Shown: positions 17,387 through 26,222 of the stretch, one piece after another
Position numbering within the stretch: position 1 is the stretch's first letter
How the letters are laid out: each line of letters starts with the position of its first letter
Assembly (NCBI RefSeq): GCF_015711645.1
Contig: NZ_JABTEX010000006.1
Location: 124,001 to 188,000 of the forward strand
DNA: 64,000 bases
From: Planomonospora sp. ID82291
GTDB lineage: Bacteria; Actinomycetota; Actinomycetes; Streptosporangiales; Streptosporangiaceae
Reading direction: 5' to 3'
Position numbers and translations under genes: made by a program
Notes under the pieces: model-generated
Databases searched by the model: none
The model's input: only the letters and a program-made list of their open reading frames with translations
Told to the model about the DNA's origin: nothing

Positions 17387-17544
17387 TCGTCAGCGATCAG
17401 CCCTCGCCCGCTGCGGTACGGTCCCGCTCATGGCCGTATCGCGGGGGGGCGAAGGGTGGGTCATTTCGGATCGGTCAGGTAGAGGGCGGATCGCGTATGC
17501 GCCGAGAACGCGATGCGATGGGCCTGCTGCACTTTCCTGGCCTT

Positions 17545-18495
17545 CTACTGATCGGTGGGCGCCTGCGTCGTGGGTTCCCCGGGATCCTCCGCGGGGTCCT
17601 CTTCCGTCCCGCCCCACCAGGCCTCACCGTGGAGGCGCCACAGTTCCTCGTCCATGCCGGCCGGGTCCGGCGTCTGTGCGACGGGCGGCTCGTCGGCCTG
17701 GAGCATCTCCAGCGCAAGAGGGTACCGCATGGAGAATTCCCACGGCGGCGTGGCGACCTTCACGACGGCGACCCCCGCCGCAGGCAGGATTAGGAATACG
17801 GCGGGCTCGCCCCAGATGCGCAGCTCCACCACGGGCGCCATGCAGCACAGGACGAAGACGGGGGACGCGGCGGCCAGCACGTGCGCTGAGCGGGACCGGG
17901 TAGCGCTCACCGCAGTGAGCGCCTCAAGCGGGGCGAAGGGGATCGGACGCTCCCGCAGGGACCGGACCAGGAGTACCGCCATGCCCGCCCCTGCCACGCT
18001 CAGTCCGACCGGCAGCCCGTCCAGCAGCCCGGTACCGGAGGCCGCTCCGGCGGCCCACACCAGCAGGGAGGTTCCGGCGAGGGCCATCCCGGTGCGCAGC
18101 GACCAGGTCGCGGCAGGGGAGATGAGCGCGGGCAGGAAGGCCGGCGTCGCGCCGGGACCGGTGCGCCGCCGGCACGCGAGCACCAGCTCCGCGCCGATCG
18201 CGCCGAGGAACCAGCCGGTGAACGGGCTGATCGGCCAGGCGGCGAAAGCCAGGTGATCACCGACCGGAGGCAGGTCAGAGCCGAGCATCACGACGGGCAG
18301 GAGGATTCCAGCGGCCAGTCCCGTCGACCGCCACCTGCGGGTGAGCCGCAGGTAGTGTCGGATGACCGGTTCGGTGACCGGGGTGATCGCGACGTAGTGG
18401 CGGTGGGTGAAGGACTCGATCCGGTACGGCCGGACCCTGCCGGACCAGTGGACCGCCGCGGCGATTGTAGCCACGACGACGATGAGCAGTTTCAC
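17545..18495 (-). CDS. Integral membrane protein of unknown function
   Basis: The protein has 316 residues from a GTG start at 18495, which gives a clean N-terminal membrane helix (MKLLIVVVATIAAAVHW). Further hydrophobic segments include GLAAGILLPVVMLGS, WFLGAIGAELVLAC, LAGTSLLVWAAGAASG, VGLSVAGAGMAVLLV and PVFVLCCMAPVVE, giving about six to eight helices. The C-terminus (last 50 residues) is acidic, proline- and threonine-rich and probably cytoplasmic. I recognise no transporter or enzyme motif. It is convergent with the gene at 16166 and divergent from the phosphotransferase at 18716. Confidence 0.7.
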   Translation of the reverse strand: MKLLIVVVATIAAAVHWSGRVRPYRIESFTHRHYVAITPVTEPVIRHYLRLTRRWRSTGLAAGILLPVVMLGSDLPPVGDHLAFAAWPISPFTGWFLGAIGAELVLACRRRTGPGATPAFLPALISPAATWSLRTGMALAGTSLLVWAAGAASGTGLLDGLPVGLSVAGAGMAVLLVRSLRERPIPFAPLEALTAVSATRSRSAHVLAAASPVFVLCCMAPVVELRIWGEPAVFLILPAAGVAVVKVATPPWEFSMRYPLALEMLQADEPPVAQTPDPAGMDEELWRLHGEAWWGGTEEDPAEDPGEPTTQAPTDQ

Positions 18496-18715
18496 GTCAC
18501 TTCCCGGATGGCGGGGCTCGAAAAGGGTCAGGCCGGACATCGTCCGTGATGATTCGCCCGCGTACGCTACCCCTCCCCCACCGGGCTGCCCGCACGGGGC
18601 CGCAGGCCGCCTGCGTCTCTCTGGACTGCCGGATCGGAGCGGTGGCCGCGCCCCGGGGCGGCCACCGTGGGATTGTTCCGTTGAGTGCGGCGGCTGGCAG
18701 AAAGGTGGTCTCGGG

Positions 18716-19597
18716 GTGCGGATACCGGTGGCCGATGACCACCGGCGCATGCGGCGGGCCTTCGCCCGTGCCGCGGTGTGCTTCGCCTGTGTGCTCGCGG
18801 GAGACACGGTGGCCGGGTGGCGGGGCCGTGCGGTGAGCGGCCGCGTGGAGCGCGCGGGCGTCGCCCGGTGGCTGCGCGTTGTGGCGGCTGCGGCCGATCA
18901 GGCCGAGACCCGGTTGTGGCGGGGTGTGGAGGCCGCCCAGGCGATCACCGGGGTGGCCCGGCCGGAGCTGCTCGACGTCTGCGAGTGGTTCGATCACCGG
19001 CTGCGGTGGCGGGCGGAGCTGTCGACGTTCGTGACGGCCCGGTCGGTCTCCGCGGCTCCGGAGTTGCGGGCGCCGGTGCGGCTGGCGTCCGCCTGGTGGC
19101 GGGAACTGCGGGTGTCGCTGGCGGCCGTGGCCGCGACCCGAACCGACCGGGTCGCGATCCGTGAGGACCTGGTGGGGCGCCGGCTGGAGTGGATCAGCGG
19201 CGGGGCGCTCACCTCGAACGTCACCGCCTGGGAGTGCGGGCACGCCGATGTGCACTGGGCGAACCTGACCGCGCCCGGATGCGTGCTGCTGGACTGGGAA
19301 GGATGGGGAATGCAACCGGCGGGCACGGATGCGGCCATGCTGCGCGCCTACTCGCTGCTGCGTCCCGAGGTCGCCGATGAGGTCGCGGCAGTGTTCGCCG
19401 ATGAGCTGACCGGCTCGCACGGACGCCAAGTACAGGTGTTCGCCGCCGCGGAACTGCTGGTGGCGGCGGGCCGCGGTGACCATCCCGACCTCGTCGATCC
19501 GCTGCTGGCCTGGGCCGCCGGATTGCTTGGCGAGCCGGCCGGGGTGATCGCCCGCCGCCTGGCCGATACCGGATGGGAAGGCCGTCAAGGCATCTGA
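18716..19597 (+). CDS. Aminoglycoside-phosphotransferase-fold protein
   Basis: The protein has 293 residues from a GTG at 18716, chosen because an AAAGGTGG element lies just upstream. The frame is open for 300 further bases but gives unnatural sequence there. Near residue 180 it carries CGHADVHWANL (the H-x-D-x4-N catalytic loop of APH/choline kinases) and then LLDWEGWGMQPAGTD, the metal-binding D-W motif. The N-terminal lobe is short. Small-molecule phosphorylation is expected, but the substrate is not readable. A second, broken copy of its middle lies at 15889. The decayed dehydrogenase at 19620 follows directly. Confidence 0.75.
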   Translation: MRIPVADDHRRMRRAFARAAVCFACVLAGDTVAGWRGRAVSGRVERAGVARWLRVVAAAADQAETRLWRGVEAAQAITGVARPELLDVCEWFDHRLRWRAELSTFVTARSVSAAPELRAPVRLASAWWRELRVSLAAVAATRTDRVAIREDLVGRRLEWISGGALTSNVTAWECGHADVHWANLTAPGCVLLDWEGWGMQPAGTDAAMLRAYSLLRPEVADEVAAVFADELTGSHGRQVQVFAAAELLVAAGRGDHPDLVDPLLAWAAGLLGEPAGVIARRLADTGWEGRQGI

Positions 19598-19619
19598 TCG
19601 CCCGTGCGCGGTTCGGCGG

Positions 19620-20146
19620 TATCCGGCCCGCAAAGGCGCATTTCAGGCGGTGGTGCTGCGGCAGCTGGCCAGCAACACCGGTTACCACCTGCCGCTGCTG
19701 TCGGCCGTGATCAATGTCAACAACCTGCAAAAACGCCGGGCGATCCAGAGGCTCAAGGACGAGCTCGGCACGCTGACCGGCGCGCGGGTGGCGCTGCTGG
19801 GGACGGCCGTTCAAGCCGGGGACCGACGACATGCGGGAGGCGCCGAGCACGGTGCTGGCGGCCCGGCTGCTGGCCGAGGGGCGGGGTGCGGTGCTGGGAT
19901 CCGCTGGCCCGTCCCGCTGAGGTAGAGCCGTGGACGTCGACGACCCGTCACACGAGTCCGGAGGTGGTCCTGGAAGGTACGGATGCGGCGATCGTGGTGA
20001 CCGGGTGGCCGCAGCTCAAGGACGTGGACTGGGCGCGAGCCGCCACCGCGATGCGCCAGCCGGTGCTCTTCGGCGGGCGGAATCTGCTGGATCCGGCCCG
20101 GATGCGCGCGCTCGGCTTCACTTACCTCAGCGTCGGGCGGCCGTAG
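19620..20146 (+). pseudogene. UDP-glucose 6-dehydrogenase remnant with frameshifts
   Basis: Three frames must be joined to read the protein. From 19650: LRQLASNTGYHLPLLSAV, then QKRRAIQRLKDELGTLTG and ARVALLGTA. A shift near 19808 gives FKPGTDDMREAPSTVLAARL. Another near 19880 gives LEGTDAAIVVTGWPQLKDVD and NLLDPARMRALGFTYLSVGR to the stop at 20146. These are hallmark segments of the middle and C-terminal domains of the UDP-glucose/GDP-mannose dehydrogenase family (FKPGTDDxRxAPS and the xGRNLxDP... Y..IGR end). The N-terminal NAD domain and the catalytic Cys region are missing. It cannot make an active enzyme. Confidence 0.8.
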
Positions 20147-20213
20147 CCCCGCGGTCGCCGCTCCCGCTGCTGTCGCGGCCGCGACTCCGGGTCCGGGTCT
20201 GGTGCGGTCGCGG

Positions 20214-20849
20214 CTACAGCGGCAGGGGAAGCTGCTCGCCGACGTCGCCGTAGGGCATGCCCGCCAGGTGCCACAGGCCGGTGACGGTGAGGCGGCCGGC
20301 ATCGGGGAGATCACGGATGAGCGCGCCGAGCAGCAGGGCGGCACCCACGGCGTCCCATAGGGCGCGGTGCGGCTGTCGGCCGGGGACGAGCGCGGTCACC
20401 TCATCGGCCAGGCCGTAGTGGGCCAGCAGCGCGGTCAAGGTCAGCTGTCGGGTGCGGGCGTGGACGGCCCGGGCGAGACGGAGCGTGTCGATCAGTCCGG
20501 CCGGGCGCAGTTCGGGGCAGCGCAGCGCCAGCAGCCGCCCATCAGTGCCAACGTTGTGGCCGACGATCCATTTCCCGTCCAGGTGGGCGGCCAGATGCGG
20601 CCGGACGGCCTCCAAGGGGGCGCCGCATGCCAGGACGTCGTTGGTGAGACCGGGTGAGGACCAAGGGCGGCGGGCGATGGGTCGTCCAGGGTTCACGATT
20701 GTCTCGTAGGCATGCTGGACATTCGGGCGGCCCTGGGTGAGAGGAATGAACGCGACCTCCACAATCGCCTGGTGGTCGCGTTCATGGCTGCCGGAGCCTT
20801 CCAGATCGAGCGCGACCAGAGGCGCGCTCGTCCATGGCTGGGATGATAT
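20214..20849 (-). CDS. DEDDh 3'-5' exonuclease (DnaQ-like), start unclear
   Basis: The frame contains LVALDLEGSGSHERDHQAIV (DxE motif), WIVGHNVGTDGRLLAL (second Asp) and GRQPHRALWDAVGAALLL (HxxxxD), the full active-site set of DnaQ/RNase T-type exonucleases, followed by about 30 residues to the stop at 20214. The DxE motif lies upstream of the first in-frame ATG (20762), so the true start must be at about 20830-20850. There I find no ATG, GTG or TTG in frame, only a good GGAGGAG near 20862 followed by ATA/ATC codons. An ATG near 20830 lies one base out of frame. Either a rare start codon is used or a base is missing. About 205-212 residues. Single-strand DNA or RNA trimming is the family role. 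Confidence 0.7.
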   Translation of the reverse strand: MSSQPWTSAPLVALDLEGSGSHERDHQAIVEVAFIPLTQGRPNVQHAYETIVNPGRPIARRPWSSPGLTNDVLACGAPLEAVRPHLAAHLDGKWIVGHNVGTDGRLLALRCPELRPAGLIDTLRLARAVHARTRQLTLTALLAHYGLADEVTALVPGRQPHRALWDAVGAALLLGALIRDLPDAGRLTVTGLWHLAGMPYGDVGEQLPLPL

Positions 20850-20960
20850 GACGGGGATCTCCTCCAGAGGTGGCCGCGTGGCGGGCGGGTGTGCGGGTCT
20901 CGACGATGTGGGCTCCCGCCGGGCCGCTGCCGGCGGGGAAAGGGAGGCCGCCCGGCACGG

Positions 20961-21764
20961 TCAGGCCGCCTCGCGGCGGGCGAGCAGGATCTGGAACTCG
21001 GCAGGCTCGACCAGAGGGCCGGTGCAGGCCAACTCGTCCAGCAGGCGCCGGGCCGCGGTCTCGAACGCTGCCAGACGCTCACCGAACAAGTGCTGCGCGG
21101 CGAAGGAGGTGGAGTACAGGTAGCCGATCACCTGCTCCGGATTCCAGACCCGGCGCACCGGGATGACGATCTTCTCCACGCGGGGGAACGGCGAGTCGGC
21201 CAGCACGTCGGCATACGACCGGTCATGAGAGGTGAAGGTGCCGGTGCCGGCGCGGCGCTGCGGGCCGAGGTGGTCCTGGATGAGCTCGCGCAGGGCGTCG
21301 GTCCACCGGGTGCGGGCAGTCCATAGGCTGCCGTCGCCCATGACGGCGAGCACACCGGCCGGTGCCGTGTACCGATCCAAGGCGTCCAGCACGACGGGCT
21401 GGTCCATCCAGTGGAAGGCGCGGCAGATCGTCACCATATCGGCGCTCCAACCCGGATACGGGGGCGTGAAGTCCTCGGCGTGCTGGTGGTGCAGGCGCAG
21501 CACCGTGCGCTCCCCCACCGCGGCGCGCAGGACCGCATCCGCCTCAGTCAGCATGCCTGCGTCCGCTTCGACGGCGTCGATCTCGGTGAAGGCCGCGTGC
21601 AGCGCCGCGGGCACCTGCCCGGTCCCGGTGCCCAGGTCCAGCAGCCGGCGGACCGTACCGAGGCGGTCGGTCTCTGCGTTCAGCACGGCGACGGCCTCGG
21701 GCGGGATGCCGGGGCGGAACAGGCGGTAGTAGGGGGCGGCGCCGGTGAACCTGCTGGTGCTCAT
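20961..21764 (-). CDS. Class I SAM-dependent methyltransferase
   Basis: The protein has 267 residues. The ATG at 21764 has GGAGG five bases upstream. Motif I is LLDLGTGTGQVPAAL near residue 43, with an acidic residue after the second strand (IDAVEADAGML), and AEDF and FHWMDQPVVLDAL downstream. This is the Methyltransf_11/25 layout of small-molecule methyltransferases. The C-terminal 100 residues are helical with no known signature. It is followed upstream on the same strand by a second methyltransferase (21847-22509), 82 bases away, so the two may be co-transcribed. The substrate is unknown. Confidence 0.75.
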   Translation of the reverse strand: MSTSRFTGAAPYYRLFRPGIPPEAVAVLNAETDRLGTVRRLLDLGTGTGQVPAALHAAFTEIDAVEADAGMLTEADAVLRAAVGERTVLRLHHQHAEDFTPPYPGWSADMVTICRAFHWMDQPVVLDALDRYTAPAGVLAVMGDGSLWTARTRWTDALRELIQDHLGPQRRAGTGTFTSHDRSYADVLADSPFPRVEKIVIPVRRVWNPEQVIGYLYSTSFAAQHLFGERLAAFETAARRLLDELACTGPLVEPAEFQILLARREAA

Positions 21765-21846
21765 GAACACCTCCGTGATCTGAGAGTGGGCGGCCGGTCA
21801 CCGGCAGGGAGGGGACGCGTGGGTGAGCGGGGATGGACGGCACCCG

Positions 21847-22509
21847 TCATGGCCGGACGGCTTCCACCAGCAGAGTGCCGACGTGATCGGGTTCGGGCGC
21901 GGGCTCCACACGCGCGTGGACGCGGCGGAAGCCATGCCGGTGGAGGATCTCCGTCCAGGTCTCGGGTTCGTAGGCCCACCGGTAGATCCACACCTGCGGG
22001 CCGGCGTATCCCGCGCCGTAGGTGCCTTGGCAGCCGTAGCTGCCCGGGATGGCGGGCGCGTGGGAGAAGACGAGGCGGCCGCCGGGGGTGAGCCGGTCGT
22101 GGACCGCCGGCAGTAGTTGTTCGGGGTCGGTGAACCAGGCCGCGCCCCAGATGGAGTAGATCGCCTCCCAATGGCGAGAGGTGTCGGCGAGGTAGTCCAT
22201 GGCGTCGGCCTGCTGGAAGCGCGCCCTCGGCAGGTGTCCCCATGTCTCATAGGCGCTGGTGATGTGGGCCGCTGACAGGTCGAGACCGGTTGTCTCCACG
22301 CCGTTGAGGGTCAGCGCGGCGACGGCGTCGCCGTGGCCGCAGCCGAGTTCCAGCGCGGTGACCGGATCCCCCAACAGTTCGGCGCCCGGGCCGTGGCCGG
22401 GGTACTGCGTCCAGCCGAAGGCGCCCTCGAGGGCATCTTGGGGCGTCCGGTCGGAGGTCTTGGCCGCGTACCGGTCCCAGTAGGTGGTGTGGTCGGCGAT
22501 GGCGGTCAT
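21847..22509 (-). CDS. Class I SAM-dependent methyltransferase
   Basis: The protein has 220 residues, starting MTAIADHTTYWDRYAAKTSD. SAM-binding motif I is ALELGCGHGDAVAALTLNG with GLDLSAAHI after strand 2, then FQQADAMDYL (motif II) and LTPGGRLVFSHA (post-II). The opening with YWDRYAAKTSDRTPQ resembles actinomycete small-molecule methyltransferases that lie beside phosphotransferases and NUDIX proteins. The upstream region toward the divergent exonuclease at 22639 is about 130 bases and should hold both promoters. Confidence 0.75.
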   Translation of the reverse strand: MTAIADHTTYWDRYAAKTSDRTPQDALEGAFGWTQYPGHGPGAELLGDPVTALELGCGHGDAVAALTLNGVETTGLDLSAAHITSAYETWGHLPRARFQQADAMDYLADTSRHWEAIYSIWGAAWFTDPEQLLPAVHDRLTPGGRLVFSHAPAIPGSYGCQGTYGAGYAGPQVWIYRWAYEPETWTEILHRHGFRRVHARVEPAPEPDHVGTLLVEAVRP

Positions 22510-22638
22510 GGGCTGCGTCGTTTCGGTGAGGGAACAGATCGGGTGAGGCTATGGTGCTGCATGACCGTGGCGCTGTCTGGCTGAATCCCGCAGATCACAC
22601 CTGCCCGCTCGCCCGGCGGTGCGGAGGACGAAAGCCTG

Positions 22639-23496
22639 ATGGGTGATCACATGTCTGATGTTCCCTTGCTGCTGGTCGATGGTCACGGGCTGCTGTGGCG
22701 TGCCGAGTTCGGCTTCCCCACTCGCGTCCTCAGTCGTGACCGCAGCCGGGACATTACCGGCGGGTTCGGGTTCATGGCGCTGTTGCGGGTCGCGATCCGC
22801 TCCGAGTTGCCTGCGCCGCCGGAGGTCATCGTTGTCTTCGACGGCGAGCACGGCGTGGCCGGGCGGCGCGCACTCGACCCCGCCTACAAGGCGCACCGGC
22901 CGGCTGATGAGGCGGCGCTGGCGCCGATCCGGACGCTGCCGGACGTCAAACGGGCCCTGGAAGTCGTGGGTGTGCCGTGGGTGGAGTTCGACGACGCCGA
23001 GGCCGATGACGTGATCGCCACGCTGGCGGCGGCCGCCGGTCCCGACCGGGATGTGTGGGTCATGGCCTCCGATCGGGACTTCTACCAGTTGGTCACCGAC
23101 CGCATTCGCGTGCTCAACACCGCGATGCACCCCGGATGCCGGGTGATCGGCCCCAAGGAGATCGAGGCCCGTTATGGGGTGGCTCCGCGCCGCTGGTGCG
23201 ATCGGGTCGCGCTGGTCGGCGACCCATCCGACGGGATCGCCGGGGTGCGCGGGATCGGAACGAAGACCGCCGCCCGCCTGCTGGAAGGCGGTCTCGGCAT
23301 CGAGGATCTTCCGGACTCGGACCGCCTGACCGGCCGCGCCGGACGGCTGGTCAGAGAGCATTTCGCCCAGGTGCTCACCTGGCGGGACATGGTGCGGCTG
23401 CGCACCGACCTGGTCGTGTCACTGCTGCCGTGCGGGCATCCTGCTTCCGACCTACCGAAACCCGCCGAGGTGATGACCGCGCTGGACCTGTGGTGA
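22639..23496 (+). CDS. 5'-3' exonuclease / flap endonuclease-like protein
   Basis: The protein has 285 residues. The ATG at 22639 has GGAGG upstream. A second ATG at 22651 is possible. LLLVDGHGLLWRA and VVFDGEHGVAGRRALDPAYK give the N-terminal acidic metal ligands. VEFDDAEADDVIATLA and VWVMASDRDFYQL give the second set, and GDPSDGIAGVRGIGTKTAARL is the helix-hairpin-helix DNA grip. This is the full 5_3_exonuc domain set of DNA polymerase I-type 5' nucleases without the polymerase. Expected role: removal of 5' flaps or RNA. A degraded copy of its last 40 codons lies at about 26640-26758. Confidence 0.85.
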   Translation: MGDHMSDVPLLLVDGHGLLWRAEFGFPTRVLSRDRSRDITGGFGFMALLRVAIRSELPAPPEVIVVFDGEHGVAGRRALDPAYKAHRPADEAALAPIRTLPDVKRALEVVGVPWVEFDDAEADDVIATLAAAAGPDRDVWVMASDRDFYQLVTDRIRVLNTAMHPGCRVIGPKEIEARYGVAPRRWCDRVALVGDPSDGIAGVRGIGTKTAARLLEGGLGIEDLPDSDRLTGRAGRLVREHFAQVLTWRDMVRLRTDLVVSLLPCGHPASDLPKPAEVMTALDLW

Positions 23497-23793
23497 CCGC
23501 GCCTATCCTGCGGAGCGGTCACCAGGTGGGCCAGGTCACTGTTGATGCCGGGCAACCGGCACCACACGGTGATAGCGGCCAGCGTGTGGCTCTGCGCCGC
23601 CGAATCGGGCCGCCGTTGTCAGGGCGGTGCGCCGCCTATGTGCTTGCATCTACATCCCCGCCCATCTCGGTGCCCGCCTCGCCGTCCTGCTGCCGGTTGC
23701 CTTCTACTGGAACAGTTACACGGTATCGCCACCGCTTCTTCGTCACGGGACAGGAAACTATGCCGCTCCAACACCTGTCGATCTTCTTGTTTT

Positions 23794-23813
23794 CCTCCCT
23801 CATTTGAGGGAGG
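23794..23813. promoter_or_regulatory. Palindrome, likely operator of the HTH/ImmA cassette
   Basis: CCTCCCTCA-TT-TGAGGGAGG is a perfect 20-base palindrome 30 bases before the GTG of the gene at 23844, in an otherwise AT-richer stretch. A repressor site is the simplest reading, with the HTH protein at 24518 as candidate ligand. On RNA it would also fold into a hairpin. The rest of 23497-23843 shows no gene I can support. Confidence 0.45.
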
Positions 23814-23843
23814 ATTTCATGAAGCCGATACCAGGGAGGGCCT

Positions 23844-24491
23844 GTGGTCATCCGTCAGGGAGATGGAAGCGCCAAGCGGCTTGGAGAGCTTGGGCTGACG
23901 GTGGAAGACATCCACGCCGCGCTGAGCGCTGGCCAAGGTGAAGCGCGGTCATGGTCGGAAGCCGCTCCCCGGGTGATGCCCGGAATGGCTCGCTGGGGAC
24001 GGATCAACGAGCATTTCCGCATCCGCAAAGGCCGCGACGGGTGGACGTATGACAACCCCGGCGGTCTTCCGCTCACGGTCCATCCTTCGGTCGGGTTCGC
24101 CATCGTCGCGACCACCGGTGACGCGCAGACCGGCAAGGAGGAGGGGCCGGCCCCCACGACCAAGTACGCTAAGGGGGCGACGTATCACAAGGTCGTAGAG
24201 GACAACGGCCAGCTGCCGCTTTTCGTTGACGCCGAGGTCGGTCCCAAGCTCCACGACGTCGTCGAGGCGAAACGCGCCACCTGGATTCTGCTATATCACG
24301 TCACGGTGCTCGGCATCGCCGCAGAACTCTCCCTCGCCGGATCGATCACGCCGCAAGGGTACGTTGACCGCTGGAGGGAGCGGATCTTGATCCCGTTCCT
24401 TCCCTTCGAGGACGTGCGCGACGAACGCATCGACAAAGACCTGCCCGGCGAGGACGGACAGGGCTTCGACGTTGCTGTTGAGCGCCGCTGA
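23844..24491 (+). CDS. Protein of unknown function, partner of the HTH/ImmA protein
   Basis: The protein has 215 residues from a GTG at 23844 with AGGGAGGG immediately upstream. The sequence is soluble and mixed, with a central segment VVEAKRATWILLYHVTVLGI and an acidic C-terminus. No family is recognised. It ends 26 bases before the start of the HTH/metallopeptidase gene, so the two form a short operon that ends in the terminator at 25652. Genes at this position in such cassettes are often the toxin or a second regulator, but nothing in the sequence proves that here. Confidence 0.65.
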   Translation: MVIRQGDGSAKRLGELGLTVEDIHAALSAGQGEARSWSEAAPRVMPGMARWGRINEHFRIRKGRDGWTYDNPGGLPLTVHPSVGFAIVATTGDAQTGKEEGPAPTTKYAKGATYHKVVEDNGQLPLFVDAEVGPKLHDVVEAKRATWILLYHVTVLGIAAELSLAGSITPQGYVDRWRERILIPFLPFEDVRDERIDKDLPGEDGQGFDVAVERR

Positions 24492-24517
24492 CGCCCACGA
24501 GGGTGAAAGACGGCACC

Positions 24518-25642
24518 ATGACAGAAAAATACCCATATACCCCATCCCGGCTGAAGCTGGCTCGAAAGCGGCGAGGCATGACCTTGGTGCGCCTGGAACA
24601 GGTCACCGGCATCACCACCCGCACGCTGTCGGACTACGAAAACGGCCGGGTCAAGGAACTACGAGTTACCGCCGCGGCGCTGAAGACGCTGGCTGGCGCC
24701 CTTGAGGTGCCGGTGGCCTTCCTCACTGCGGAAGAGATCGAGGAGGTCCCCGCAGAGGCGGTGAGTTTCCGGGCGCCTAGCAAACTCACCGCTGGCCAGC
24801 GAGACGCCGCCTTAGCCGCGGCCCGCATCGCCATCATGATCAACGAGTGGATCGAGGACCGGTTCCGGCTTCCGCTCGCCGATCTGCCGAGCCTTCCCGG
24901 GCGGGATCCAGAATGGGCCGCGCAACATGTACGCGACCAGTGGGGGCTGGGTGTGGCTCCCATCAGCAACATGGTGCACCTGCTCGAAGCCCGCGGGATA
25001 CGGGTGTTCTCCCTGGCGGAGGAGTGCTTGGAGGTCGACGCGTTCTCCTTTTACTGGAAGAGCACCCCGTATGTGATCCTCAACACCAGGAAGTCGGGTG
25101 AGCGTGGCCGGTTCGACGCCGCCCATGAACTCGGCCACCTGGTGCTTCATGCCCAGCATGAGATTCCGCACGGCAAGGATGCCGAGCAGCAGGCCCAGCG
25201 TTTCGCCTCCGCGTTCCTGATGCCCGAACCAGCGGTGATCGCCAGACGGCTTCACAATGCGACTGTGGATCGCGTCCTGGCGGCCCGATCCGTTTGGAAG
25301 GTGTCAGCGATGGCGCTGACCTACCGGCTTCAAGAGCTCAATCTGGTGACCGAGTGGGGATATCGCACGCTGGCGACCAACCTGTCCCGCATGGGATATC
25401 GCCGCGGAGAACCCGAGGGCATCGCCCGGGAGTCCTCTCAGCTGCTCTCCAAGGTCTTCGCGGCTCTGCGTACCGAGGGCGTCACCCCCGTGCAGATCGC
25501 CGACGCGCTGCACATCAGGCTGAACGAGCTCAGCGACGAGGTATTCGGCCTAACGCCGGCGATACCGGTGAAAGCGCTCCCGGGTGAGACCGTTTTCCAG
25601 ACGACCTCACCGGCGCATCCGCCGCTGCAACTAGTGAAGTAA
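24518..25642 (+). CDS. XRE-type HTH fused to an ImmA/IrrE metallopeptidase
   Basis: The protein has 374 residues from ATG 24518. A GTG five codons earlier is possible. Residues 10-70 are a helix-turn-helix (RLKLARKRRGMTLVRLEQVT, ITTRTLSDYENG). Residues about 195-235 hold RFDAAHELGHLVLHAQ, the HExxH-like zinc site of ImmA/IrrE peptidases (PF06114), with DAEQQAQRFASAFLMPE downstream. This COG2856 layout occurs in phage repressor-cleaving systems and in toxin-antitoxin-like cassettes. Known ImmA proteins cleave a repressor, but this fusion carries its own HTH and may be autoregulated through the palindrome at 23794. Confidence 0.85.
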   Translation: MTEKYPYTPSRLKLARKRRGMTLVRLEQVTGITTRTLSDYENGRVKELRVTAAALKTLAGALEVPVAFLTAEEIEEVPAEAVSFRAPSKLTAGQRDAALAAARIAIMINEWIEDRFRLPLADLPSLPGRDPEWAAQHVRDQWGLGVAPISNMVHLLEARGIRVFSLAEECLEVDAFSFYWKSTPYVILNTRKSGERGRFDAAHELGHLVLHAQHEIPHGKDAEQQAQRFASAFLMPEPAVIARRLHNATVDRVLAARSVWKVSAMALTYRLQELNLVTEWGYRTLATNLSRMGYRRGEPEGIARESSQLLSKVFAALRTEGVTPVQIADALHIRLNELSDEVFGLTPAIPVKALPGETVFQTTSPAHPPLQLVK

Positions 25643-25651
25643 AGCAACGTG

Positions 25652-25678
25652 AAAGCCCCGCCTCGGAGTGGGGCTTTT
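25652..25678 (+). terminator. Rho-independent terminator of the HTH/ImmA operon
   Basis: AAAGCCCC and GGGGCTTT pair around a 10-base loop that itself contains CTC/GAG pairs, followed by a T run. It lies 10 bases after the stop codon at 25642. Confidence 0.8.
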
Positions 25679-26222
25679 GCGTCTGTTCCTCACCGGGATG
25701 TTTTCCCACCCGTCCGGTCATGCCTGCTTGGAGCGTCCGTCTGCTCGCGCATGTCGCCCTCTGGAGGAGGGGCGTGGCCGCGATTCTCCACCACCGGCCG
25801 TAACGCTTTTGCGCCAAGTCAGCGGCGACAGAGTCGGTGTGGGCGAGCGGTTGGTCAGCGGGGTCGCTGAGGCGGAGCGCGGTGTGGTCGGCCAGTAGCT
25901 CACCCACCTCGGCGCCTTCGATCGTCAGGTGGTGGCGATGGTTTTGAGCGAGAGCACCCGTCGTATGGCATCCGCAGCACCATGCGCGCCCCGACCTGGT
26001 ACAGCTCGCGCGGGATGCCCGTCGGCGATGGTCGGCCCCTTGCCCCTGAGTGTCCCCAGCGTGCGGGTTCCGCAGCTGCCATGCTCAGGGACCGAGAGCT
26101 GGACTGGTAGTCCTCGACTCTCGGCCTTCCGCCCCAGGTCCAGGCTCTTCAAGCGATCCCTGGAACGGGTACGGCTTGCGCGTCTAGCCTGGAACCCGGA
26201 CCCACGGAAGGCGGACGACGAC
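25679..26222. other. Gene-poor stretch
   Basis: No gene is supported here. A short minus-strand open stretch near 25765-25907 (GELLADHTALRLSDPADQPL) has plausible composition but no proper start or end, and may be another gene fragment. Confidence 0.4.
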
